From assembly GCA_022709425.1 (NCBI GenBank), contig JAKLIW010000009.1:53746-117745 (forward strand): 64,000 nt of DNA, written 5' to 3'. Made by a program: the position numbers and the translations under genes. The notes below the pieces were generated by a model. The model had not been told where the DNA came from. It saw nothing but the letters and a program-made list of their open reading frames with translations, and searched no databases. This DNA comes from a bacterium (lineage in GTDB: Bacteria > UBP6 > UBA1177 > JAKLFG01). Each line of letters starts with the position of its first letter. The stretch's first letter is position 1. Shown one piece after another: positions 9,301 to 16,925 of the stretch.

Positions 9301-9489
9301 TTTGGAGACGACGGTGAAGCGGTTGGAAGCCACCAGTTCGCTGCGGATGAATTCTGCCGCCTCCTCGGCGAGCGTCTTTGAGATGGTCCCGGTCTTGTCC
9401 TCGACATCCATCACCGCGATCTTGGGCGGCGCGGCGTGAAGAAGGGCGGACAACAGCAGGAACGAAAGGAAACAGACGATGCGGTTCAT
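6307..9489 (-). CDS. Exported TolB/CsgG-like protein with transglutaminase-like domain
   Basis: 1060 residues with a cleavable signal peptide (MNRIVCFLSFLLLSALLHAA). Residues about 23-150 resemble the CsgG/TolB-like fold (PKIAVMDVEDKTG, ASNRFTVVSKD). A second similar segment begins near 175 (RTVVVPSIKLEGKDEDAALL). Near the C-terminus is a transglutaminase-like core: Cys756 in RAAGDCDDLTVLFASLLESI, His782 in PGHVLVA, and an acidic residue around 818 (APIEATAIG). Such cores may hydrolyse or cross-link amides or serve as binding modules. It is the last gene of the minus-strand cluster, 11 bases after the kelch lipoprotein gene, and has weak ribosome site GGAG. Periplasmic location is inferred. 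Confidence 0.8.
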   Translation of the reverse strand: MNRIVCFLSFLLLSALLHAAPPKIAVMDVEDKTGTISKTLAEEAAEFIRSELVASNRFTVVSKDAQRQARIKEEKKKSWKEQYDKAQRIQLGKAVAADTVLTATVTKFGSKFTVTLELVDLATEATLKGAKSDYDGSEEGLQTALAAAVAVIIETGAKIGGGGSAAPAADTGAEIRTVVVPSIKLEGKDEDAALLEALVIPKMQNLNYTIVDPGAALRAKRVMVAEELEAGRIPKELSVLEADAALSVRLSCNTAAGQIGTSKLKSFSCALTAKMIRIENGEVAFSNMESMPGFGLTGAQAIQTLIEKKAGPAAEKLFAAARGKWSAGGAGLDLMVTRLRDRGAAEKLLEDIKKRSGGGNVALVVFNTEYVKYRLTGGAPGALKKALFTEGSLPVTVVHETANTVHLRYDAAKTFAPRVAVLYTVSGGTMPDDAVAGVVASLLRNVEYLSPTGVFKGSPDRGKRIAAAKKGGANWALFLDMTAANGAWQVAAEVVATAGGDKLLSTAGKGDTLITATRTAIGELAAQFSGKLDSPQAAKYFTDAAAAKSYQRSEPVTVEQFAVSAVSPALMAYYRNNGVGALTLTNRSAAKLSAKIEFSIDGAVSGTQEVADLKPGEARKITVGLNMLPASSGKRYTQIQAAVAYAVGETRQRTDAYAPLLLLEENTIDWNDARTLAAFIDPQDGAVRNLATAAIAGAKPPAELLTDRLGKAAILFGALWHKPLSYVSDPVDPGANADLDTVQYPAQTLARAAGDCDDLTVLFASLLESIGIPAAVITVPGHVLVAAETQLLAGGHLLLGLPKELFIEIDGALYAPIEATAIGASFAEAWMKGAEAVKKGGAQAAMFRVRDAWKKYPAAGLGRGGKAGLSAQKPAASGIIATLRKGAGAVPAAAVTLHERMAGGEKKPIAASELQATPIAQALTVWLNGDPLAAVTQLDALCEKGRTAACYDLALLALFDTGEKQTGEGLKLEDAVAVLPAPVIDMLIDSGGWGMGDESSPEAKQKRQLQEALKKARDKMKDYKGPQKVKVSHVAGRKGADLTGRTDIFKMLFWDSPRGQ

Positions 9490-9500
9490 GGTGTGCTCCG

Positions 9501-12500
9501 TTATTCTGATATCGTATATCTTACAATGACCTCGGCGTAGTCGGTGACGACGGTGCCGGTGCCGGTGCCATTCGGCGCAACGGGGGTGACAGCGAAGTTA
9601 AGGGTCCGCTGGTCGCCGAAGAACAGGCGCGATATCACCTGCGGATCGGTGGTCGTCCATTCAAGTTTACCGCTTTCGGGATCGTTTTCCAGTTCATCAG
9701 GTGATATGGTGTGGTCATCTATCGTTTTCCACATGCCTTTATCCCACACCTTGAGTTCGACGCCGAAAGTTTCGATGCCGGAAGGATGCCCGGTACCGCC
9801 AGCGAAAAAGTAGGCAGAGACCGAATTGATCAAAGGCGCCTCGTCATAATCACCTATGGATCTGAAAGAGGCTGCAATAAGGTGGCCTGCCCGATCTTCA
9901 GCTCCGCCGTTCCATTCCCAAGTGTCATCCTTGTACAACTCGTCATTCTCATCATTTCCCCCGAACAGCACCATTCTACTGCGTAACAGATCGTATGCCA
10001 TGGCATGACTATGGCGCGCAGTCGGTTTAATGCCGGTCGGCGTACGGTCGGTCCATTCGCCGGTCATGCCATCCCATTCCCAGAGATCACGGAAAGAACT
10101 CGTATAGTTGTATCCGCCGAACAAAATGGTTCTGTTGCGGGCAGGGTCAAAGAGCATCGTGTGATCTCCTCGCTCCATAGGCCAAATCGGAGGGACCGTT
10201 GCTGGCGTGCGGTCGGTCCATTCCCCAGTCGTGCCATCCCATTCCCATGTGTCGTTACAAAAACCTTCATTGTCTTGGCCTCCGAACAAGACCGCCTTTT
10301 CGCGCACGGGATCGTACGCTACGGCGTAACCGGTAACAGTCGTGGGCATAAGACCGGTCGGCGTGCGGTCGATCCATTCGCCGGTGGCGCCATCCCATTC
10401 CCAGATGTCCAGTTTTAAAATTCCTGATGCCGTGTTTCCTCCAAACAAGATTATTTTGTCGCGTACCGTATCGAAGATCATTGCGTGAGAACGGCGCGCT
10501 GTGGGCCAAGAAGGAGGGGTCGTTGTCGGCGTGAGGTCGTTCCATGCGTTGTTCTTGCTGTCCCATGTCCAGATATCCTGCCTAAAGGCGCCGCCATCAT
10601 AGCCGCCGAACAGGACTATCGTGTCGTGTACCGTGTCGGAGATCATGGCGTGATAACCGCGCGCCGATGGCCAAGAAGGAGGTGTCGTCGTCGGGGTGCG
10701 GTTGTTCCATGTAATGCTTTCGCCATCCCATTCCCACACTTCATTATTATAGGTCGCGTAATTGAAACCGCCGAATAACATGATCGAGCCGCCTATCGTA
10801 TCAAAGGCCATGGCATGGTCAGTGCTTATCTGAGGTTTTTTTCCTGTCGGCGTACGATCGGCCCATGTGCCGGTCGCGCCGTTCCATTCCCATATATCCT
10901 GCCTAAAGGCGCCGCCATCATAGCCGCCGAACATCACCGCTTTTCCTCGCACCGTATCATAGGTCATAGCACCCGCGGCGACATATCGCGCTGTTGGTTT
11001 ATGCTCGGCGGGAGTGCGGTCGGCCCATGCGCCGGTTTCTCCGTTCCACTCCCAGATATCTTGCCGGAGAGAGCCGTCATCTCCCCCGAACAACAACACT
11101 CTGTCGCGCACGGGATCGTAGGTCATGGCGTGATAACTTCGTGCCGTTGGCCAGAGAGAAGGAGATGTTGTCGGTGTGCGGTCGGTCCATGTACCAGCGG
11201 TGCCGTCCCATTCCCAGAGGTCTCCGTATGTGATCGATCCGCTCGTACCACCGAACAACACCACCTTGCCGCGTGAGGCATCGTAGACCATGTTATGATC
11301 AGAGCGCGCCGCCGGGTTGCTGTCTGCCGGTGTGCGATCGGTCCATGCGCCGGTCGCGCCGTCCCATTCCCAGAGGTCTTGGTATCTGTCAGATCCGTTC
11401 AAGCCGCCGAACAAAACTATTTTTCCACGCACGGGATCGAAAACCATGGCATGATGATGTCGCGTTGCGGGCTTATTCCCGGTCGGTGTACGATCAATCC
11501 ATGTGCCGGTTGCGTCGTCCCATTCCCAGATATCTTGATACAGGGTATGCCCCCTCGACCCGCCGAAGAGCACGACCTTGCCCCGCACGGCATCGTAGGC
11601 CATGCAATGACCGGCTCGTTCCGGTGGTTTGGTTGCGACCGTTGTCCGGTCGGTCCATGCGCCAGTCGCGCCGTCCCATTCCCAAGTATCATTGGTGGTG
11701 GCGGAACTGGTAATGCCGCCGAAGAGCACGACCTTGCCCCGTGCAGCATCGTACGCTATCGCGTGAGAGGAACGGGCTTCGGGCTTCAGATCGGTCAAGG
11801 GGAATTCACGCCATCTTGCTTCAGAAGGGCCCGGTAAAAGCAGTGAATCTAACATCTTCAGATTTTGGGCGACATCCGGCTCCGTCGTTTTGTCGGTATC
11901 TTGGGTAAGTGTTGAGGAAAACAACTTCGTATGCAGAAAAGTATGCGGATTCTCAAAACTGCTTCCCGGCACTTTGCCTCCCATCGTGGCGGTCCATTCA
12001 ACCTCGGCAACGAGCATTGGCGGCATCACGACGCCCGAGCGGTTCGTGGGTGAAAGATAAATATTCGGAAGATCGCCTCCCGTCATATCGGACACCGTGA
12101 ACGAGCCGTCGCTCTCGACGGTCGCCGTCCCGATGATGTTGCCCGGCGCCGCCTCCTCAGCACGATAGACGATGGCCATCGCGATGTCTCCGCCCGTCAC
12201 CGCCCCCGGCTCCGCCACGACCGAGAAGCGCGGCGTTCCGCCCGTCTCGTCGCTCCCCCACGGTATCCGCCGGTAGAGCACCTTGCCCATGGCGACGCTG
12301 TCGGCCGCCGGCGCGGCGTTGCGCAGGACCAGCAACAGGTTCTCGACCGCCACCGGGTCTTCGTCGGCGTTCCCGACAACATCGCTCAACCGCACCAACA
12401 CCTCGTAGGTGCCGTCAAGCGCCGGATCATTGGTTATTGGGCCGCTGAAGGTCATCTCGTTCTGCGCCCCCGACGAAAAAGAAAGCCCGATGTCCTCGAG

Positions 12501-13580
12501 CGGAAACTCCTCGTCGGTATCCACATTGCGGACGAAGGCCGCGGCATCCGACACCGGTTCATCGGCAAAAAGGGTCAGCGTCCCGGTCACCGTCGCGTCC
12601 TGCACGAGCGGATCGTGTGCCGAGAGATAGTACACCTTCGTCACCTCTTCCGCGGGCAACGCGTCGTCATCGGGCAGTTCGTCGGTGTCGGGTGCATTTT
12701 TCTCCATCTCTTCGGTGGCGGGGGCGTAGGCTGGGTCGCGCAGGAAGGAGCGGCTTACCACACGGGGCGCGGTGGTGTCGAGCACCACTTTCGCGTTGGC
12801 GGCGGGCGATTCGAAACCGATGGTCTGTTTGAGTTTCACATAGACCAGACGAATGCCGTCCTGCGGTGTCTCGATTTCGGTGAAGAGACCCCCGTTCAGA
12901 TCCCACGCCGGGAGGATAACCTTATTCTCCGCATCCTTCTGCAGATCGGCGATGGCGAACACCTGCTTCCCCATCGTGAACGCCGGATCGTTCGCCGCGA
13001 CGATGTTGTCGGCATTTCGCGGATCGACATGTATCTCTATCTCCGAAAGCGGCGTTACATTCGCTGTCGCGGTGATCTCCACCGGAGCATCGGCCGCGGT
13101 ACGGCGATAGAACAGTTTCATGGCGGGCGCCTCGCTTCCATCGTTCCCGAGCGCCGGTCCTTTCTGCAGGACACAGCCGTTCTCGACGTCGGTCACTTTG
13201 CCGCGCACCAGTTTGAATTCCTGCGAGGTGCAGTAGTAGGCGACATTGTCGGGCCGCTCCTCGGGGGCGACCTCCTTGTGCGCCGGATCCTCCGCGGCCC
13301 GCATGGTCAGTTCGAGCGTCATGCCGACGCCGTAGGGGAGATTTTCGAACCGCAGGGTATCGTCGGGGTCGCCGAGCCACGCGGGACCCGCAGTTTTCGT
13401 CTCTTTGGCGTAGGTCAATTCGCCCCATGCGTGGAGCAGGGTCAGATCGGGCGGCGTGATGTCGTTACCCTCGCTGTCCACCCATGTGTAGTGAAGCCGG
13501 ATGCCCCCCGCCTCGTTCGAGGAGCAGGCCGCGAGGAACGCGATGAACGCGACAAACAACCAAACAATGTGGTTCTTCAT
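9501..13580 (-). CDS. Giant kelch-repeat lipoprotein (1359 aa)
   Basis: Start 13580 is chosen over an upstream ATG at 13607 because GGGGAG lies eight bases before it and it gives a signal peptide ending in LAACSSNE. Residues 20-160 form a module shared with the two other large lipoproteins here (GGIRLHY.W.D.EGN..TPP, RFENLPYG, a paired Cys region SQEFKLVRGKVTDVENGC). Cadherin/Ig-like strands follow to about 600. Twelve kelch blades occupy about 610-1230, each with YD..RGK.VLFGG and D.WEWDG.TG.W.DRTP. The C-terminal module (about 1235-1359) ends VVTDYAEVIVRYTISE. Lipid-anchored, probably surface-displayed; the binding partner is unknown. Three paralogues in one operon suggest a joint structure. 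Confidence 0.88.
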   Translation of the reverse strand: MKNHIVWLFVAFIAFLAACSSNEAGGIRLHYTWVDSEGNDITPPDLTLLHAWGELTYAKETKTAGPAWLGDPDDTLRFENLPYGVGMTLELTMRAAEDPAHKEVAPEERPDNVAYYCTSQEFKLVRGKVTDVENGCVLQKGPALGNDGSEAPAMKLFYRRTAADAPVEITATANVTPLSEIEIHVDPRNADNIVAANDPAFTMGKQVFAIADLQKDAENKVILPAWDLNGGLFTEIETPQDGIRLVYVKLKQTIGFESPAANAKVVLDTTAPRVVSRSFLRDPAYAPATEEMEKNAPDTDELPDDDALPAEEVTKVYYLSAHDPLVQDATVTGTLTLFADEPVSDAAAFVRNVDTDEEFPLEDIGLSFSSGAQNEMTFSGPITNDPALDGTYEVLVRLSDVVGNADEDPVAVENLLLVLRNAAPAADSVAMGKVLYRRIPWGSDETGGTPRFSVVAEPGAVTGGDIAMAIVYRAEEAAPGNIIGTATVESDGSFTVSDMTGGDLPNIYLSPTNRSGVVMPPMLVAEVEWTATMGGKVPGSSFENPHTFLHTKLFSSTLTQDTDKTTEPDVAQNLKMLDSLLLPGPSEARWREFPLTDLKPEARSSHAIAYDAARGKVVLFGGITSSATTNDTWEWDGATGAWTDRTTVATKPPERAGHCMAYDAVRGKVVLFGGSRGHTLYQDIWEWDDATGTWIDRTPTGNKPATRHHHAMVFDPVRGKIVLFGGLNGSDRYQDLWEWDGATGAWTDRTPADSNPAARSDHNMVYDASRGKVVLFGGTSGSITYGDLWEWDGTAGTWTDRTPTTSPSLWPTARSYHAMTYDPVRDRVLLFGGDDGSLRQDIWEWNGETGAWADRTPAEHKPTARYVAAGAMTYDTVRGKAVMFGGYDGGAFRQDIWEWNGATGTWADRTPTGKKPQISTDHAMAFDTIGGSIMLFGGFNYATYNNEVWEWDGESITWNNRTPTTTPPSWPSARGYHAMISDTVHDTIVLFGGYDGGAFRQDIWTWDSKNNAWNDLTPTTTPPSWPTARRSHAMIFDTVRDKIILFGGNTASGILKLDIWEWDGATGEWIDRTPTGLMPTTVTGYAVAYDPVREKAVLFGGQDNEGFCNDTWEWDGTTGEWTDRTPATVPPIWPMERGDHTMLFDPARNRTILFGGYNYTSSFRDLWEWDGMTGEWTDRTPTGIKPTARHSHAMAYDLLRSRMVLFGGNDENDELYKDDTWEWNGGAEDRAGHLIAASFRSIGDYDEAPLINSVSAYFFAGGTGHPSGIETFGVELKVWDKGMWKTIDDHTISPDELENDPESGKLEWTTTDPQVISRLFFGDQRTLNFAVTPVAPNGTGTGTVVTDYAEVIVRYTISE
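9900..11780 (-). repeat. Tandem kelch-coding DNA repeats (12 units)
   Basis: About 150-165 bp units inside the 1359-residue lipoprotein gene, each coding one kelch blade. Recognisable cores recur in every unit, for example CCATTCCCA and CGGTCGGTCCAT on the plus strand. Several adjacent units share long near-identical runs, a substrate for slippage or recombination. Confidence 0.75.
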
Positions 13581-13678
13581 GAAGTTCTCCCCGTTATATC
13601 CTTTCAACTCTCAACTCCTGCTCAACTACCGCTCAACAGGGCGTCCCGTTGGGAAGCCCCTACAAATCGGTATCCCTT

Positions 13679-13706
13679 CTCACAATTCACGATTCATTCC
13701 TCACTC
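13679..13706. repeat. 28-bp imperfect direct repeat, copy A (end of kinase gene)
   Basis: Copy A spans the stop codon of the kinase gene and matches copy B at 16898-16925 in 23 of 28 bases. Core shared sequence on the plus strand is TTCACG-R-TTCATT-S-CTCACTC. The 113-base gap it sits in also contains four CTCAAC motifs. Confidence 0.5.
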
Positions 13707-16700
13707 TTTTCCCCGGAAGGGATGACGGTCAGCGTTTCACGGTCCAGCCGGAGTCCGTAGGTCTCCTCCGCTCTGCGCGGGTCGGCGAGAAGGTCGGTCA
13801 GTTCCCGCTCCATCGCCGCGAGGTCCCACATCTTCACCGTACGGTCCCAACTGCCCGAGGCGAGTATTCCTCCCTGGGGAGAGAAGGCGACGCTGAAGAT
13901 GGTTATCGCGTGTCCCGTCAAGGTCGCCCGCTCCGTTCCGGCCGGAAGTTCCCACAGTTTGATCGTAGTGTCGTAACTGCCCGAGGCGAGTGTCTTGCCG
14001 TCGGGGGAGAACGAAACGCTGTTGACGCAATCGGTATGTCCGGTCAGGGTCGCGACGGCTTTTCGTTCGGCGATCGACCATAGTTTGGCCGTTTTATCGT
14101 CGCTTCCCGAGGCGAGCATCTTCCCGTCGGGCGAGAAGGCGAGGCCGTAGACGCCCCCGTCGTGTCCCTGCAGAGTCGCGATCGGGTCGCCCGCTGCGGC
14201 GTCCCAGAGCCGGATCGTACGATCGTCGCTCGCGGTGGCGAGCAGTTTTCCATCCGGCGAAAAAGCCACGCCGTAGACGCCTCCTTCGTGACCCACGAGG
14301 GATCGTTGCTCCTTACCGGTGGTGGGATCCCACAGTTTGACGACGCTGTCGCGGCCGCCCGAGGCGAGCGTCTTTCCGTCGGGCGAGAAAACAACGCTCA
14401 GGACCCAGTCGGCGTGGCCGGGTAGAGTGGATCGTTCTTTCCCCGCGGCGAGGTCCCAGAGCCGTATCGTGTTGTCGCGGCTCCCCGAGGCGAGCGTTTT
14501 TCCGTCGGGCGAAAAGGCGACGCTCCAGACGCTTTTTTCATGCCCGTTGAGCGAGGCGACCTCTTTCCCCGACGGGACCTCCCAGAGTTTGATGCTGTTG
14601 TCGCGACTGCCCGATGCGAGCGTCCCGCCGTCGGGCGAGAAGGCGACGCCGAGCACCCATTCGTTGTGACCCCGCAGGGTCGTGATCTCATTTCCGGGGG
14701 CGATATCCCACCGTTTTATTGTATTGAAGCGGTCACCCGACAGGAGTGTCTTCCCGTCGGGGGAGAAACCGACGCTCAGGACCCAGTCGGCGTGACCCGT
14801 GAGGGTCGCCGTCTCGGCGCGCAGGGCGATGTCCCAGAGTTTAACGGACCGGTCATCGCTTGCCGATGCGAGCGTCTTCCCGTCGGCCGAGAAATCGACG
14901 CGATTGACGCAGCCCTCGTGACCGGTCAGCACGGCCCGTTCGGTCGCCGCGTCGGGATCCCAGAGCCGTATCGTGTTGTCGCGGCTTCCCGTGGCGAGCG
15001 TGCCGCCGTCGGGCGAAAAGGCGACGCTCCAGACACAGCCCGCGTGGCCGGTCAGCGTGGCCCGCTCCTTCCCCGAAAGCGTATCCCAGAGTTTGACGGT
15101 ATTGTCGTAACTGCCCGAAGCGAGCGTCTTGCCGTCGGGCGAAAAGGCGAGACTGAACACATCCCATGCGTGTCCGGCGAGCGTCGCGATCTCCTCTCCC
15201 GTTCCGAGGTTCCAGAGTTTCACGGCGTGGTCGGTATTGCCCGAAGCGAGCGTTTTTCCGTCGGGCGAGAAGGCGACGCAGTTGATGCCGCCCGCGGGGT
15301 CGGCCAACGCCCTCCGCTCCTTTCCCGAGGAGATATCCCATATCCGGACGGTCTTATCGGAACTGCCCGAAGCGAGCGTCTTTCCGTCGGGCGAGAAGGC
15401 GATCCCGTTGACATGTTCCTGATGTCCGGCCAGAGATGCCAGTTCCCGTCCGGTGGCGAGGTCCCACACCTTGACGATGTTCCCCGCGCTGCCCGAGGCG
15501 GCGATACGGCGGTCGGGCGAGAAGGCGGCGTGTCCCTCATAGAGTCCTCCGCGCTCGGCGGCCTGCACCACCGTGCGCGACCGGTAGGCGTCGCCGGCGT
15601 TGAAAAAACGGGTCCGCACCTTCGCCGCGCGGTCATCGCCGCGCAGCAGTTCATAGGCCGAAAGCGCGTAGATCCGCGCATCGTTGCCCCGTTTCTTTTC
15701 GGCCGCGGACTGCGCTTTTTCCAGCAGGACCAGCCCGAGCGAATGGCGCGCGGCGTCGCGTTCCGACACCACCCGTACGAACGCGATCGCCGTCACCGCG
15801 ATGATCGCCAGCAGAGAGACCAGCAACGGTTTGTGTTTCCGGAACAGGAGCCGAAAGAGTTCCCACCATGTGTAACGGTAGGCGCCGACGCGGTCTCCGG
15901 CCATGTAGGATTCTATATCGGCCGCCAGTTGCCGGGCCGAATCGTAGCGTCGCTCCTTTTTCCGGTTCAGCGCTTTTTCTGCTATCGCGCTCAGTTCCCG
16001 CGGCACCCGCTTGTCGCGTTTATCGGCCGGCACCACCGGCTCTCCCTGCACCTTGGCCAGCACATCCATGATCGTACGGCCGGTATGCGGCGGCCGGCCG
16101 GTCAGCAGTTCGTAGAGCACCGCGCCGAGCGCGTAGATGTCGCTTTTCTCGTCGATCTCGCCGACCGCGCCGCGCGCCTGTTCGGGCGGCATATAGGCCG
16201 GCGTCCCGAGAAGCCGTCCCTCGACCGTCCGGTCGATACCGGCGTCGGTCGAGGCATACAGGCCCTGCATCGGCGCGGTGTCGCCCGGTTCCTGCTGACC
16301 TTTCGCCTTCGCGAGTCCCCAGTCGAGCACCACCGTCTCGCCGAATTCCCCGATCATCACGTTGTCGGGCTTGAGATCGCGGTGGATGACCCCTTTGCTG
16401 TGGGCGTAGGCGATGGCGTTACAGAGGTCATGGAAGTGGGGGAGGAGTTTCAGCCGTTCGGCGAGGTCGGGCTGTTTCCGCAGGGCCGACAGCAGGGTCC
16501 GTCCCTTGATATAGCGCATCGTGTAGTAGCAGGAGCCGTCGGCGCGGCGGCCGATCTCATAGACCGGCACGATGGCGGGATGCTCCAATTGGCCGGTCAC
16601 CCGCGCCTCGCGCAGGAAACGGGCCTTGAGCGCGTTCTTCTCGGCGGGCGGGACGGGATCGCCGTCGGACCATTCGTCGCGCGCTTCGCAGAGCAGCTCC

Positions 16701-16909
16701 TTGATGGCGATCTCGCGGCCGACATGCTCGTCGAACGCGGCGAAAACGCGGCCGATGCCGCCGCGCCCCACCTCGACCTTCAGGGTGTAGCGGTCGGGGC
16801 TTTCGGGAGTGATGCGGTCGTCGCCGATCGCTATCTCGATCTCCCCCGGGAGGGATGCTCGCGCGTCGTTCAGGGTTGGTCCCGTGGTGCTTACCGGCTC
16901 ATCGTTCAC
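13694..16909 (-). CDS. Membrane Ser/Thr protein kinase with 14 WD40 repeats
   Basis: 1071 residues from a GTG start 10 bases after the upstream stop. The PknB-type kinase domain occupies about 41-335: glycine loop GRGGIG, catalytic Lys70 (AIKEL), HRDLKPDN (176-183), DWG (196-198) replacing DFG, GTPAYMPPE (235-243). One membrane helix (about 361-380) should place the rest outside the cytoplasm. Residues about 460-1045 hold 14 WD40 repeats (FSPDGKTLASGS.D.T.KLWD), enough for two seven-blade propellers. All catalytic residues are present, so it should be active; DWG is common in planctomycete and myxobacterial kinases. It likely senses or recruits the neighbouring envelope proteins and signals inward. 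The very regular repeats indicate recent expansion. Confidence 0.92.
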   Translation of the reverse strand: MNDEPVSTTGPTLNDARASLPGEIEIAIGDDRITPESPDRYTLKVEVGRGGIGRVFAAFDEHVGREIAIKELLCEARDEWSDGDPVPPAEKNALKARFLREARVTGQLEHPAIVPVYEIGRRADGSCYYTMRYIKGRTLLSALRKQPDLAERLKLLPHFHDLCNAIAYAHSKGVIHRDLKPDNVMIGEFGETVVLDWGLAKAKGQQEPGDTAPMQGLYASTDAGIDRTVEGRLLGTPAYMPPEQARGAVGEIDEKSDIYALGAVLYELLTGRPPHTGRTIMDVLAKVQGEPVVPADKRDKRVPRELSAIAEKALNRKKERRYDSARQLAADIESYMAGDRVGAYRYTWWELFRLLFRKHKPLLVSLLAIIAVTAIAFVRVVSERDAARHSLGLVLLEKAQSAAEKKRGNDARIYALSAYELLRGDDRAAKVRTRFFNAGDAYRSRTVVQAAERGGLYEGHAAFSPDRRIAASGSAGNIVKVWDLATGRELASLAGHQEHVNGIAFSPDGKTLASGSSDKTVRIWDISSGKERRALADPAGGINCVAFSPDGKTLASGNTDHAVKLWNLGTGEEIATLAGHAWDVFSLAFSPDGKTLASGSYDNTVKLWDTLSGKERATLTGHAGCVWSVAFSPDGGTLATGSRDNTIRLWDPDAATERAVLTGHEGCVNRVDFSADGKTLASASDDRSVKLWDIALRAETATLTGHADWVLSVGFSPDGKTLLSGDRFNTIKRWDIAPGNEITTLRGHNEWVLGVAFSPDGGTLASGSRDNSIKLWEVPSGKEVASLNGHEKSVWSVAFSPDGKTLASGSRDNTIRLWDLAAGKERSTLPGHADWVLSVVFSPDGKTLASGGRDSVVKLWDPTTGKEQRSLVGHEGGVYGVAFSPDGKLLATASDDRTIRLWDAAAGDPIATLQGHDGGVYGLAFSPDGKMLASGSDDKTAKLWSIAERKAVATLTGHTDCVNSVSFSPDGKTLASGSYDTTIKLWELPAGTERATLTGHAITIFSVAFSPQGGILASGSWDRTVKMWDLAAMERELTDLLADPRRAEETYGLRLDRETLTVIPSGEKSEE

Positions 16910-16925
16910 GGTTCATTGCTCACTC
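16898..16925. repeat. 28-bp imperfect direct repeat, copy B (start of kinase gene)
   Basis: Copy B covers the stop codon of the upstream lipoprotein gene and the GTG start of the kinase gene. It is 23/28 identical to copy A at 13679-13706, so the kinase frame is bounded by direct repeats. Confidence 0.5.

Noticed and set aside
9900..11780. Possible CRISPR-like repeat array
   Set aside because: Regular repeats here encode kelch blades in one continuous frame; there are no constant repeats with unique spacers.
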